This document shows, one piece after another, positions 1-11,900 of a stretch of DNA of 64,000 nt. The notes under the pieces were generated by a model. It made no database searches. It worked only from the letters and a program-made list of their open reading frames with translations, and was not told the origin of the DNA. How positions within the stretch are numbered: position 1 is the first letter of the stretch; every line of letters begins with the position of its first letter. Position numbers and translations under genes: made by a program. The DNA comes from Pomacea canaliculata (taxonomy: Eukaryota; Mollusca; Gastropoda; Architaenioglossa; Ampullariidae), in contig NC_037597.1 in the NCBI RefSeq assembly GCF_003073045.1, positions 12,373,217 to 12,437,216 of the forward strand. The letters run 5' to 3'.

Positions 1-576
1 ACAATGATTTATGTATTAGCAAAGATACAGCTGAACTGGCAAATCCTAGCAAAAAAAAAAAGTGCCATAAAATTTTTTTTATAAATGGATAGGCTGGCAA
101 AGTGAGAGATTATAAACAGAACAAGCACTTCTGTCCGAAGTAACTTAAGAAATGTGCATTAAACCAACCCAACAGAAGTCTGAAAAGAATAAGAAGAAAA
201 AAATTTGACAATATGATACACTGTTATCCAAGTCCTTTTTATCCTTAAACTGATTTTTTTTAAAAAAAAATGTAAAATCCTATTCTACAAGTGCTTACTT
301 TTTTCTACCTTCCACAACAAACTCAAAAAGTCCTTAGTTAACATTTCTCAAAAGCTTTGCATACTTTACAAACAGATACTACTGGTAGTCATGCGTATGG
401 ATCCTTATGCATCTGTTTCCACCCCATAAAATTATGCTGCTTTCTCAGCTATGTTTGTGATATATATATATAAGAGAAGGTTAAGGCAGATAATATTTTG
501 ACACCGGTGAAAAAGAAAGTGTCATTTCAGGTATTGTAGTAAAAAAGGTCATTTTAGATTACTGGTAATAACTTAC

Positions 577-3289
577 CTTTCCTGTTTCAGAGCAAATTCC
601 AACATCTTTATCCTCCTAACAAGGTCTTGTTTCAAATTTTCTTGACCTTTACGCTCACCCTGCAGAAAAGCAATCCTTGCCTGAAAAGAAATATTGCACA
701 CATAAAAATGAAGGAATAATTGTTATTTCAGCCAGTTTAAATCAGCAAAACCTTTTCTATCACAATACAATGGAACCTCGGTTAGCGAACTCCTCGGATA
801 GCGAACATTTCGGATAGCGAACAAAAATTTCGTCTCGGATAGCAAACAAAATTTCGGATAACGAACAGCCACGTGAACCACTCGTGACCGACCAAGCATG
901 TTATCATTCACGCTCGAGACACAGTTACGATCGGTCATTCCTTTTCACTGCGGATCCTTCTTATTTAGTGATTTTTGTGCTTTATTTTAATAAGATAATC
1001 CTCAATCATGGCTCCAAAGAAGATTAAGAGCAATAGTAGTGAGGTAGTGACAAGAAATCGGCCAACAATTGAATTGAAAAAGGAAATGATTTCAAAGTAT
1101 GAGGGAGGCATGCATCTATCGGATAGTCTTTCCCTAACAGTGCGATAGGCAATAGGAGCCTAAACGTGTTCAATGATAATGTGATGTCATGTTACCAAAG
1201 AGTTTTACAGAAAAGGCAGAAGCAACAGACACCGGACAAGTTTTTTCCTTTAACCTCAAAGCGACAGAAAAGGGAAGTCCCCCCCCAACACCGATTTTAC
1301 AATGTCACATGCTCATGGAGGGGGAATCCAAGCAGTAATTCCACCCCTTCCTCCCCACACCACATATCTATATAGCCTGTAACTTTCAAATATTAGCAAG
1401 TCAGCAGGGGCTGGGAACCAATTAAATCTATTTCCTTTTTTTTCTTATGGGAAAAATTGTTTCGGATAACGAACAATTTTCCAGAACGGATTGTATTCGT
1501 TAACCGAGGTTCCACTGTATTTATCTTTTAATACTACTTAATGATAGTGAGAATGATTCTTCAGTTATCAGCCAGACTTTGTAATACTTATACTTTTATG
1601 CAGCGCTAACAAAGTTATGCTTCACTAAATAACAAGAGTAAAGCAAAAAACTCAAAAGTTCCTGAACTAAAATAAGTTTGTAATGATAATACTTTCAAAT
1701 TTAACAGCAAACAAGAGAACACAGCATACAAATGTATTACTTTAACTTGATACAATGGGTGCTAAAAGTATTAGTTTCTTACTTCTATTCAAACATCCAA
1801 TGTCACCAAGAAATATGATAGCAATGTATGGATAGTCTGGCAATAAAACTGCCTAAGTTTTTATGATCTTTCATGACAACCAGGCATTATAAAAGGCCAC
1901 AACAGTGTTGGCTTACTTAAAAACAAGAACATGTCATAAGGTATAAAAAAATTAATTATTATCTAAATCTGACAAAATAATACATACTGCAAGACACAGC
2001 TTCCTGCTTTTGAAGTGCATACCAACATTACCTCATATATGCATACCAAGATGCAAATAATGTCCATTTCAGATGTGTACTACAAACAATTACTATTTAA
2101 TTCAATAACAGTGTCACCATAAATTTTAAGCAATATTACAATAGTTCGAAACTTTCTGCATCCATAACACTACTGATATTTATACACTAATTAACATAAT
2201 TTTATTTTAATTAACACATTAACATTTAAGCTATTGGAATTTTTGTAATGTACCACTACTATGGTTTTGGAATAAAAACTGCAACTCTTGTGTCAAAATT
2301 GTTCCACATTAAGTACAGCATTGACAGAATTATCTTTATTTCTAATATTATGCAATTCAGAGAATAAAGTTACAGCTAAGTAATTCAGACAGTATATATC
2401 TCTTTTCTATCATGTTTCAGGTGAACTAAGTACACTTAAAGGTACAGTCTATACCTTCTTATATCAGATTATGATTCACTCCCTCTGAATGAGGTGGGTT
2501 TTCCAATGAACTATTCAACATCAAAGATACCAATGTTTTCTTTCGTGTTTACAGGTTGCAACATGCAACATTTTTGCACAGGTCCTAATATTGTGAATGC
2601 TTAGTACTGAATGTGTTATAATGTATCAACACTTTGAACAGTGTAAACAAAGAAACTATCTGACAATGAAATTTCAAGCACTATCGTTCTGTATAAAACC
2701 CAATGAAAGTACAACTATTAGTCACTGGCGCAATGAAGTCAGCAAATATTAGAGCTTCCCATTATCAACGATCTTCCTGTATCATGCATGCTATGACAGC
2801 AGGACCATACAGAGGGAGTACTGGATTAATGTTAAAACAATCGAACTTCATGCTATTTGTTATCACATTCATAATGACGCTTAACTTATGAATGGAGATC
2901 CGCCATCTTGCAATATGGCGTCCAACAGTAGATGACCAACGAACACGGAAATGAACGTGACGTCTTTCAGTAAAAGACTATGCACTGAAAATATTATTAC
3001 TTGCAACAGAAATCTCGAAACTAATGCACAAAACAGGCACGAACGCTGCAGAAATAGTGTTTAACAAATGAATGCTACTCACTTGCAACTCAGCCCTTTC
3101 CACTTCCCACTGTGATCGCTCCATCTCGAATCTTGCCCACTCGGTCTGCAGAAAATGCAGTATGCCGGGCATTGAATACTGCGGACGTTGTCCATCAACA
3201 TCTTGTTGTTGTTTAGTCACCATACCTATACCTCCTGATCCAGGCCCTAGCTGGCCACCGTGCTGAGATGCTGTACTGTCTTCGATCAT
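577..3289 (-). CDS. STRN3: Striatin-family protein, first two coding exons (partial)
   Basis: Striatins are the regulatory B''' subunits of PP2A and the scaffold of the STRIPAK kinase-phosphatase complex. Two minus-strand exons are visible. Exon 1 (3289 down to 3083, 69 residues) starts at ATG 3287-3289 and carries a Gly/Ser/Gln-rich leader, then the hallmark N-terminal block with PGILHFLQTEWARFE near residues 41-55. It ends at a GTGAGT donor. Exon 2 (680 down to 577, 34 and two-thirds codons) begins ARIAFLQGERKGQENL, the start of the striatin coiled coil, and ends at a GTAAGT donor. Phases join cleanly. The caveolin-binding, calmodulin-binding and WD40 parts lie beyond the left edge. Invertebrates usually have one striatin, so the STRN3 symbol rests on its AP4S1 neighbour rather than on sequence that separates STRN, STRN3 and STRN4. 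Confidence 0.93.
768..1517 (+). mobile_element. Tigger-like (pogo/Tc1-mariner) DNA transposon, internally deleted
   Basis: Inverted ends match over about 20 bp: CAATGGAACCTCGGTTAGCG on the left, and CAGTGGAACCTCGGTTAACG read inward from the right. They are flanked by TA at 766-767 and 1518-1519. Subterminal copies of GGATAGCGAAC and GGATAACGAAC follow the left end. Inside, ATG 1008 opens a 46-codon frame (stop 1146-1148) resembling the N-terminal CENP-B-type DNA-binding helix of Tigger transposases. A second short frame near 1166-1300 resembles the basic transposase tail. The DDE catalytic core is absent, so the copy is non-autonomous. It sits in intron 1 of striatin. Confidence 0.88.
1520..2880. 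other. Striatin intron 1, remainder: nothing recognised
   Basis: AT-rich intronic sequence with no ORF showing coding character and no recognised repeat. The short frame at 2703-2891 has no recognisable composition or relatives and is probably chance. Confidence 0.5.
2901..2920. promoter_or_regulatory. Paired YY1-like motif (near-palindrome)
   Basis: The sequence CGCCATCTTG followed by CAATATGGCG is an almost perfect inverted repeat. Its left half, read on the minus strand, gives CAAGATGGCGG, which contains the YY1 consensus AAGATGGCGG. It lies about 180 bp inside striatin intron 1, near the shared promoter region. Its function is inferred only. Confidence 0.4.
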
Positions 3290-3861
3290 CTTTGCAGGGC
3301 CGCCATTACAAATTGCTAGATCAAGAGGGCGCTGTCTGTAGTGCTTGACGTCATGGGCATCTGACTAAGGTCATGTTTGTGTCTGTCTACATCTGCGCCT
3401 GCGTACAGCGGTTATCGGGGAACATTTAGCAGACGACATTTACAATTTTGCAATTTTCGACACTTTCTGTCAAACTTATGACAGACACTAAGCTTGAACC
3501 TGGTATATTTGAGCAGAACAGCGTTCTTTATAAACTTCTCATGTAACAATTCGAAAAGGAATAAATAGGATCGTAAAAGTGATCAGCATCTAACATGGCG
3601 ATGACGACCGCATAATCCAAGTAAAAAAGAAAAATTGTCAAGATAGATGAATACAGCAGGAAGGAAAAATCTGCAATGTGGTAGTAAAATCTGTTTAGTT
3701 TATTCCTTGTTGCTCCTTTGGGGAGCATAGGGCCGCAACAACACCTCGCCAGCGGACCCGGTTTTGGGCAGCTCCCTTCAGTTAAGCCCATGTGATTCCG
3801 ATGTCCTTTCCCTCGCTCTCTACTGTTCTTTTCCAAGTATTCTTTGGAGTAAAATCTGAGG
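3290..3861. promoter_or_regulatory. Shared bidirectional promoter region, striatin / AP4S1
   Basis: The two start codons are only 572 bp apart on opposite strands, so both promoters and 5'UTRs must fit here or overlap. The striatin side (about 3290-3460) is richer in G+C and CpG than its surroundings. No convincing TATA box is seen. The AP4S1 side is largely a dispersed-repeat copy (3692-3850). Confidence 0.6.
3692..3850. repeat. Dispersed repeat, copy 1, reaching the AP4S1 start
   Basis: This segment aligns by eye to 4538-4700 with shared blocks such as CACCTCGCCAG, CGGTTTTGG and TACTGTTCTTTTCCAAG. It ends about 12 bp before the AP4S1 ATG, so it probably forms that gene's 5'UTR or core promoter. 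I do not recognise the family; it may be the end of a non-LTR element. Confidence 0.7.
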
Positions 3862-6454
3862 ATGATCAAATTCTTTCTAATAGCCAACCGTGTTGGCCAG
3901 CTGCGAGTTTCCAGGTATTAACTAAAATGTCATCTCTATTTCTTTCTTACTTTTCCTACATTGTCAGTTATAAGATATAGAAACTTCAATTCCAGGCACA
4001 CCAACAGGCATAGAATGTGAATAGTGCTACGCGTGGCATGCCGAATAGAATGTTATACAAATTATAAACTGTACTTATTAAGCTTATGCAGCTTATGGAA
4101 ACTTGTCTATAAGGGCAGATGATTTCATCTATATACATTTGTCATTGAAATGTACTTTATATGACAGGTATTTCGAGAAGATTGATTCTTTAAAACGACA
4201 GCATTTGGAATCTACAATTATTAGCCACTGTCTCAAAAGAATTGATAAGCAGGTAACAACCATACCAATTTATTTTCCCATCATATGATGCTTATTCTTT
4301 ATTTTTAGTCCACAATTGGTGCATATTTTCCTAAATTAACATGTACACAGAAAGTTTGCATCAATGCATGTTAAAATGACCATAATCAAATGAGCATTGA
4401 TCACAAACATTTGGCTACAGAAATAATGAAATCTGCGAGAAAGTCCTCCCAAAAATGGACTTGCTAATGTATTACTTCCCTTTGACTGTCCTTTTCTTGC
4501 TGGACTCTATAATGTCAGATCAACCTTCAAAATTAGGTATTAGTTTAGTCCTTGTTACTCCTTGAGGATCATAGGGACGCAAAAACACCTCGCCAGTGGA
4601 CACGGTTTTGGCCCCCCACCCTCAGTTGGACCCATGTGGTTCCGACATCTTTTGCCTTGCTCTGTACTGTTCTTTTCCAAGCTGCTTTGGTCTCCCAACT
4701 CTCCTCTTCCCCTGAGGATTCAAGGGCCTGCTTGGGAATTGTGTCAGCTGGTTTGCGCAGGGTGTGTCCTATCCAACCCCTTTTTGATGTCTTGGCTAGT
4801 GGGATTCTGGTTGGTTCTTTTCCAAAAATTAGGCATTGGAAATAGCAAATTACAAAATGAAATTATACACCGGTGGCAGCTGTCATGATTATATGATACC
4901 TTAAAGACATACTTTTTTTGGCATTGTTTTCCCATCACTAGAAACTTGCTTGAGAATGAGTCTGCTGTTTCTGAGCTTATGCATATTTTGTGCATGCTGA
5001 AAATTGTTACTATTCTTTTATTTCAGTGTACAATTTTTCAACTTGAAGACACAGTTATCATCTACAGAAAGTATGTCAACTTGTACCTGATTGTAGGAAC
5101 AACACCCGATGAGGTGAGAGACATGGAAGTTGCTTTAGTAAGGTTTCTCATTAAGTTCATGAATGTATTATGTATCTCAAAGATACACTTATGGTAAAAA
5201 TATAGGGGATATTATTTATCTCTTAGTCATAATAGATGGCATTAGAAGTTGGAAGAGCAATTAATGGGAAATCATAAACAAAATTTTTATTTATTTATCT
5301 TTGAATGTCCTTTAGTCTTAGAATGTTTTACTTTTGTTATCAGTGGAGAAAGTGGATTTAAAAAAAATGAAACTGGATATGTGACAACTGTTTTTATTTA
5401 TTTGAAACTTTTTTTCACTTTCTTATTATCATCTGAACTTCTTTCAGAATGAACTTGCTGTTCTAGAGCTTATGCACAACTTCCTGGAAACACTTGATTT
5501 ATACTTTAAGAAAGTGGTGAGTTTTTCTAAGCAGTTAAGCTATTTAGAAGTATGCCTGTAATCTACTCTGCACTCATGTAATCGTGTAATGTATGCAAAG
5601 AGTATATTCATTTTGAAAAAAGTTAAAGTTAATGATACTAATCAACACATATGCATACACACTCTTCCACTCAGATGCTTGTAATACCTGTTGTTGCTGG
5701 TTTGTAAGCACACATATGCTGGCCAGCATGTTTATAACACACATTACATTAAAATTAATAATTACTTTGTTACAAGGTCTTAAAACTACATTTTCTGTTT
5801 TCATTTTACAGTCTGAGTTAGATGTATCCTTTGGAATATTCAATTTTTAAAATTAATTTTACTTTTTTAAAAATTTATATTTTTAATGTACTTTTACTTT
5901 TTATTTTTACAGTTTTTGGTGTGTATGACTATAAATTTGTTTAATAATAACAAAGATACTACTCATATCTGCAAATGGTAACCTATTTGAGAAACTATCT
6001 GTTGTTTAGAAAGGAAGAAAAATACCAAACTACACCTAAAGCTAAACCATGTATAAGCAGTAGTCCTTCCCCCTTCTCCCCACCAAAAAATTACTTAAGT
6101 AGTTTCAGAACCTAAAGATGATTAAGTAAAATAAATGTGAATAAAAAAGATTGCATAAAAATGAAACAATAAACTAATGTAATACATTCGCAAGTGAATT
6201 CAATTCCATATTTTGAGACATAGTTTTTTTTATGTGTCAGGAACACTAAGTATATTTATTAGCTACACTATTATTTTGCTTTTGCTCAGAAAAGTTTTGA
6301 ATTAGTAATTTCCTTGATCAAGAATTTACAGATTATGTTCAATCTGGATCGGGTGTACATGATTTTGGATGAAATGTTGATCAATGGAATTGTGGCTCAG
6401 ACTACAAAAGATCGTATTTTAGTACCAATTCAGATGTTTGACTCTCTAGAATAA
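3862..6454 (+). CDS. AP4S1: AP-4 complex subunit sigma-1, complete
   Basis: This is the small sigma chain of adaptor complex AP-4, which sorts cargo such as ATG9A at the trans-Golgi. Coding exons: 3862-3914, 4168-4252, 5027-5113, 5448-5516, 5812-5823, 6332-6454 (stop TAA 6452-6454). All junctions are GT-AG and all phases agree. The product is 142 aa, against about 144 in human. It begins MIKFFLIANRVGQLRVS and carries YFEKIDSLKRQ, the VNLYLIVG strand, the LELMHNFLETLD helix and SELD-IMFNLDRVYMILDEM, all typical of AP4S1. AP-1, AP-2 and AP-3 sigma fit less well: the FNLDKVHIILDEM-like block is AP-4-like. The start follows from the conserved MIKFF N-terminus. The fifth exon is only 12 nt. Confidence 0.94.
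4538..4710. repeat. Dispersed repeat, copy 2, in AP4S1 intron 2
   Basis: Same family and orientation as 3692-3850, about 850 bp away, with roughly four in five bases matching by eye. This copy seems to continue further right than copy 1, to about 4780. Confidence 0.7.
5812..5823 (+). other. AP4S1: 12-nt microexon of AP4S1 (encodes SELD)
   Basis: The acceptor TTTTACAG at 5804-5811 and a GTATCC donor at 5824 bracket TCTGAGTTAGAT. The preceding exon ends phase 0 in ...YFKKV and the next begins IMFNLD. Human AP4S1 reads VSELDIMFNLD across the same point. Leaving the exon out would delete four conserved residues. Confidence 0.85.
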
Positions 6455-7149
6455 CAAACTTTTAACATTGATGCGATTTACATGTTACCTGATTGTGGTT
6501 AGTGGCTTTTTAATTCATTGATTTTATTGCCCAAAATATGTTAAGTTTGGTTATTATAGTAAAGTTTGGTTTGGTTATTATGCTGAATGTACTACAATAT
6601 ATGTCTCCTTCAATTTTTGTGTTAAATTATATCGATGAAGGAAAGGAGAACAGACTATTATCATCCAGATATTTTGCATAGCCCTTCTTGTTCTGTGAAG
6701 AGAAAAGATTTAGAGGCACTGATTGTGTCAGTTTTTCCCCATAATTCATTATTAGTAATTCATTTATAAGAAACTCGTGATAATGACTTAAAAAGGGACT
6801 TCGTCTGGAATGAATACTAGAGTATTACAAAAAGTATATTTGAAGGCTTTTTTGCATTTAGAACAATGTTTGTGTTGTCGAGTAAAGATTAAAGCTATCT
6901 CTAGCTGTAGTGTTAGGTGCTTAGTGAGTGGTCACTTGAAAAAATACACTCCAAGTCCATGTTTAAGGAATCAGTGCATGCACTTTGATTGTCAGCTTGT
7001 CAATTATTAAGTTTTGTAAGTATCAACATTCTGTCATCATATTAAATTATTGTTTTAGCCCTTATTATTAGAAAGTAGAATCAGATGAAAATCTTTTTAA
7101 TCTGTTTGAAGATGTTGGTATTTGTTAAATGCAGATGGTTATAAGGGCC
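6455..7149 (+). other. AP4S1 3' flank / probable 3'UTR
   Basis: AT-rich and free of recognisable coding sequence. An ATTAAA at 7041-7046 is a possible variant poly(A) signal. The flank is cut at 7150-7165 by the LINE target site and resumes at 13361. Confidence 0.4.
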
Positions 7150-7157
7150 TGTCTAAT

Positions 7158-7165
<8 letters not shown>
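7150..7165. repeat. Target-site duplication of the LINE, 3'-tail side
   Basis: TGTCTAATGAAACTTT, identical to 13361-13376. Its last T's merge with the poly(A)/T tail, so the exact boundary may shift by a base or two. Confidence 0.88.
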
Positions 7166-7195
<30 letters not shown>

Positions 7196-7456
7196 TTTTT
7201 ATTTCATAATACTTAAATACACCAAACAGATACAATAAATATACAATATTTAACATCGTAGGAAAAAAAACAACCACAAACGCACAAGGCACAGTCAAAA
7301 AAACAAGTCATGCAACACAGTATGCGCACACTTCCATGTCAACCCATATGAATGTAAGTTAAGCACTTCTCTCAAGCCCTGAAGCAAAGCACGACAGTAA
7401 CAGGAAATTACATCAACAATCATGTGACCTAATACCTCCACACACACACATATTTA

Positions 7457-8371
7457 AAAACACTTTCCAGAAATGTGCAGTTTGTTCTAGCATAAATCAA
7501 AATTTGAATGACACAAAAAACTGCAACCATATTGTTCTCACAAAAACTTATTTCTCCTTTGTACAAAAAAAAAAAAAAAAAACACCAAACTATCACAAGG
7601 TTCACAAGTTCAGCAAATGTATACAGTATATCAAAAGCTTTAGAAAAAAAGCTGAAAACAATTGTTCGATCTAGTCATTGCACGACAGTACCTACACCCT
7701 CCCTATGTAGGAATGTTTGCATAATAGAAATTCACAAATTTATTTAATCTCGAGGCAACATCCAACAAACTGTTATTCAGAGCAATAATAGCAAGACCCA
7801 TTTTTATTCACATCAGCTAACAATGAAGAATCAAAATATTTTCTATATAAAACAGCAAATTTATTTTTTTTTTAAACCATGAAATATCACGCAAATTGTT
7901 CAGTTATACTAAACTTGTGAAACTGTACAGGCCAAAGTAATTTGGTTCAGCACAAAGTACAGTCTCTCTCAAAGCAGAAGTCTTTTACACTTTGCCTTCA
8001 GACATTATGACTACAGATGCTACGAGGAAAATTTTCCAACCTGAGTGAAATGCAAATCTTCCCCATGCAATCTCACAAACAAACAAACAAACAAAAAACA
8101 AAAAAAAAAAAAAAAAAAGCGCATTTATACAAATGGCTGATAATCAAACAAGTATTTACATATTTTAACAGAACTTCCATCTTCATTGGTTGCATACCAC
8201 CGACTGCAAAACACTTTCCAGAAATGTGCAGTTTGTTCCAGCATAAATCAAAATTTGAATGACACAAAAACTGCAGCCATATTGTTCTCACAAAAACTTA
8301 TTTCTCCAAGCCCTAAGCGCATTTATACAAATGGCTGATAATGAAACAAGTATTTAACATATTTTAACAGG
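7457..8371. repeat. Internal direct duplications in the LINE 3' region
   Basis: Block A (7457-7557 and 8208-8307, about 100 bp) and block B (8119-8171 and 8317-8370, about 53 bp) are each present twice in direct orientation and nearly identical. The order is A1, B1, A2, B2. Runs of A (7566-7582, 8100-8118) lie between them. Confidence 0.85.
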
Positions 8372-8633
8372 GAAGCAAGACAGATAAAGAATGTGAAAAA
8401 GAAAGACTAACTAGACTATTAAAGAAAGTGTTGTGGAGACTGCCAAATGTTGGCAGTAAAGCACGAATTAAGACAGAATGGATAAAAAATTGCACCAAAA
8501 ATGTAAATGAAAACAGATAAAGGACACCTGAGGCTTAACACAGTTTTTGCAGTTAAACACATGGTTGATGACGTTGCCAATGGAAGTAACAGTAAGCAAG
8601 ACTGTACATTTGTTCTACACCTTGAGAAAACAT

Positions 8634-8866
8634 AAATAAACAAACAAAAAAAAACAACAAAAACAAACAAAAAAAAACAAAAACAAAAAAAAACCACATA
8701 AATTTACAAAAAACAAAACAAAACAAAACTATGGATTGTCACAAAAACACAAACACAAAAGAGGGAGGAAGAGGAATGTGGAAAAGAACAGGATTCGCAG
8801 GCTTTTCATTAGACCACAATGTAAATGCATTCTCACTTATAAAAAAAAAAAAAAAAAAAAAAAAAA
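8634..8866. repeat. A-rich / (CAAA)n low-complexity tracts
   Basis: Degenerate CAAA and CAAAA units run from about 8634 to 8730, and an A run covers about 8840-8866. Both are inside the LINE 3' region, T-rich in its own orientation. Confidence 0.8.
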
Positions 8867-8959
8867 TACAGACAGAAACATTCAATGTGTGAAGAAAAGC
8901 TGCTCATATGGTATCCATTTTAGTGCAAAACATTCTGGCTTACTATTTATTGTGTAATA

Positions 8960-11900
8960 ATATTTTTCTACATGATATCTTTTTTTTATTTCCAATACAA
9001 ATGAGTTCACATTTAGATGAATATTGAAACATTTGCACCGGTAAATATAAAAACTTTGCCATAATTAGAATAAGGCTGAATATCTTATCTGTCATAAGCT
9101 CATTTTGGACTCCAAATAGTATTAACTGTTTCTTTACTTCTATCTGCTCACAATGAGCACATTTTTCTTTTAACTTAGTAAAGAGATCATTCCAAAATTT
9201 TTTAACAATAATACAATCAAAAAAACAAGTGTTCTATAGATTCCCTTGACTGATTGCAGAAGGTGCAAAGATCTGAATCTCTAAGTTTTATTTGGTATAA
9301 ATAGTGTGTTTGTAGCTAAAACACGATGCAGAATACGATATTGAAACCACTGAAGTTTTGTATCCATTGTAACAATAAAAGGGTGAGCAAATATTTGTCC
9401 CACTGAAGGTCTGGAAAAACTTTTTCCCATTTTCTAATGCATGTAGGAGGCGTCTGTGGACACAACAGTTTATTATATATACCTTTTGTGCCTTTTTTAT
9501 GCTTGTTTATGGCTAACAGTGGTGCATAGCATGTAGTATTTCTATCTGATTGTTTCCATAAGTGACCAATCTTTCTTTTATATCTGACAATGGCCATGAT
9601 TCTACTGTAATACTCGAGAAAGTTTATATTTTTGCCATGTATTTGTTGGAATATTTCAAATTTCATAGGTATTCCATTATTATCAAGTAAATCCCCAATT
9701 TTCATAATATTACAGTTTAACCATTTTTCTACTGTTTTTTGTGTATCATTTTTGGACAGAAAAGTATTAAAAAATAACGGTTCATGCAGAAATTCTGTAA
9801 GTGACAAGGGGGTAAATCTAATGCAAAAGTCAGAAAAAATAGCGAATACATCTTTCCAAAACACATTTGTTTCAGCAATATTTTCCAGAAAGTATCCTCC
9901 ATACTGTTGAAAATTTAAAATCTGTGGATGAATTGAATTCAAAAGGTACTTCCAGCCTGCATTTGATGTACAAATCTTCCTTATCCATGTCAGCTTGAGT
10001 GCATTATGAAAAGCATTGATATCCATTACCTTTAGTCCCCCTTCTGAGTATTTCCTGATAACAGTGGTTTTTTTAATTTTGTGAATTTTCTTCTTCCAAA
10101 TGAACTCAAAGGCTGACTGACTAATTTTCTTAAGAATATTCTTACCAGGACAGGGAAGAGTAATAATAGATGAGTAAATAAAGACAGTATAAGGGATTTG
10201 AATACAGCGTTTCTCCCTATTGGTGTGAGATCTCTCGCCTTCCATTCCATCATAATCCTGTGCATTTTAGTAAATTCTTTTGGTAGTTAATATTTATCAC
10301 AGCTTCAAGGTCTAGAGAAAAAGTAATACCAAGAACTGTAAATGTTTCGGGATTCCATTGAATTTTTAATTGAGTCATATAGCGTGTCAAGCAGCCTCGA
10401 TTAATACCAATCCAAATTGCAGCAGTTTTATCAAAGTTAATATTGAGACCTGAAAACAGAGCAAACTTCTCCAATTCCCAAACAGTTGCTTCAAAAGATT
10501 CTTTAGATCCATCAAGAAACAATGACATGTCATCAGCAAATTGTGACACTAGGAATGATTTGCTTCCACAACTATACCTTTAATATCAGCATTATCTCTA
10601 AGTAGAATGGAGAGAATTTCCGCACATATAAGGAAGATATATGGCGAAAGAGGATCGCCCTGTCTGCAACCTCGTTCTATACGAAAACGTCGAGAGACAC
10701 AGCCATTTACAATAAGGCAAGATTCTGCATCTTTATAAAATACATTTACCCACCGTAAAAGATCTGGTCCAAAATTAAACAGTCTAAGGGCTTTCTGAAT
10801 AAATGAGTGTGCAATGGAATCGAAAGCTTTCTCAAAGTCCACTAGCAGTAGCAAACCTGGCTTCCGCTGTAACTGAGTATAGTATAATATATCATATACT
10901 AGTCTAATATTATCTGCAGTCGATCTTCCTTGCATAAAACCTCTCTGATCCTCGTGAATAATAGATGGCATAACTCGCTTTATTCTCTGAGCTATACAGG
11001 CTGAGGCAATTTTATATGACACATTTAATAAAGAGATTGGGCGCCAATTTTTTAACAGATGTTTGGGTTTGTCTCCTTTTGGTATTAGTGTTATAACCCC
11101 CTGTCTCTGTGTTACAGATAAACTGCCCATTTTGAACCCCTCATTTAATGATCTTATTAGAAATATTCCTAAATCTTTCCAAAAGAATTTGAAGAACTCT
11201 ACTGGGAAACCATCATTTCCAGGGCTTTTATCATTCTTCATTTCTCTAAGAGCTCTGCATGCTTCTTTTTCTGTTATTAAACCTTCTAATTCATTCTTTT
11301 CATCTTCAGTTAGTATTGGGAAGTTATTTTTCTCCAGACAGTTTGGCTTAAACTCCATTAATTCAGACTCCTTACTTCTATACAATTCTCTATAATATGC
11401 TTCACATTCTTCTGTAATCAGTTTTTGATCGCAAAGGATTTCCCCATTTTCTTTCTCTATTGTCTTCATTAATTTACTTACAAAGTGTCTTTTCTCTAAA
11501 TTACAGAAGTATTTAGAATTTTTTTCTCCTTCGAAAATCCATTTTGCTTTCGATCGTATCCTCAATCCTTCAACTCTATGTTCCCTAATATTCTGTAGTT
11601 CATTTTGCAGTGCTACAAGCTGTAATGTGGAGTCTTCAGTCATGTTTTCTTCTATGTTACTTATTTGTTGTTTTAGCTCTTTCTCTCTTGTAATCTGCTT
11701 CTTCTTTTTGGCAGATGCATAAGCTATACTGGCTCCCCTAATCTGTAAAAGTAACATTTCAAAAAAAAGTTGATCACTTATTTGGAGGTGAAGATCAGAA
11801 GGAGAAATGGAGTCCAGTGATTCACGGACAATATGGTAAAGCTGCATATTGTTCTCTAGTCTCGCTAATGACCTTCTTGGCTAATTGTATGTACTCCTCA

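Noticed and set aside
3528..3887. 119-codon minus-strand ORF across the AP4S1 first exon
   Set aside because: It is antisense to a real exon and to a repeat, with no recognisable protein features.
6290..6331. KSFELVISLIKNLQ as the normal start of AP4S1's last exon
   Set aside because: The microexon SELD gives the family-conserved sequence; this segment has no counterpart. Kept only as a possible alternative.
8634..8735. Regularly spaced A/C units resembling a repeat array
   Set aside because: Simple (CAAA)n low complexity inside a LINE, without spacers; not a CRISPR array.
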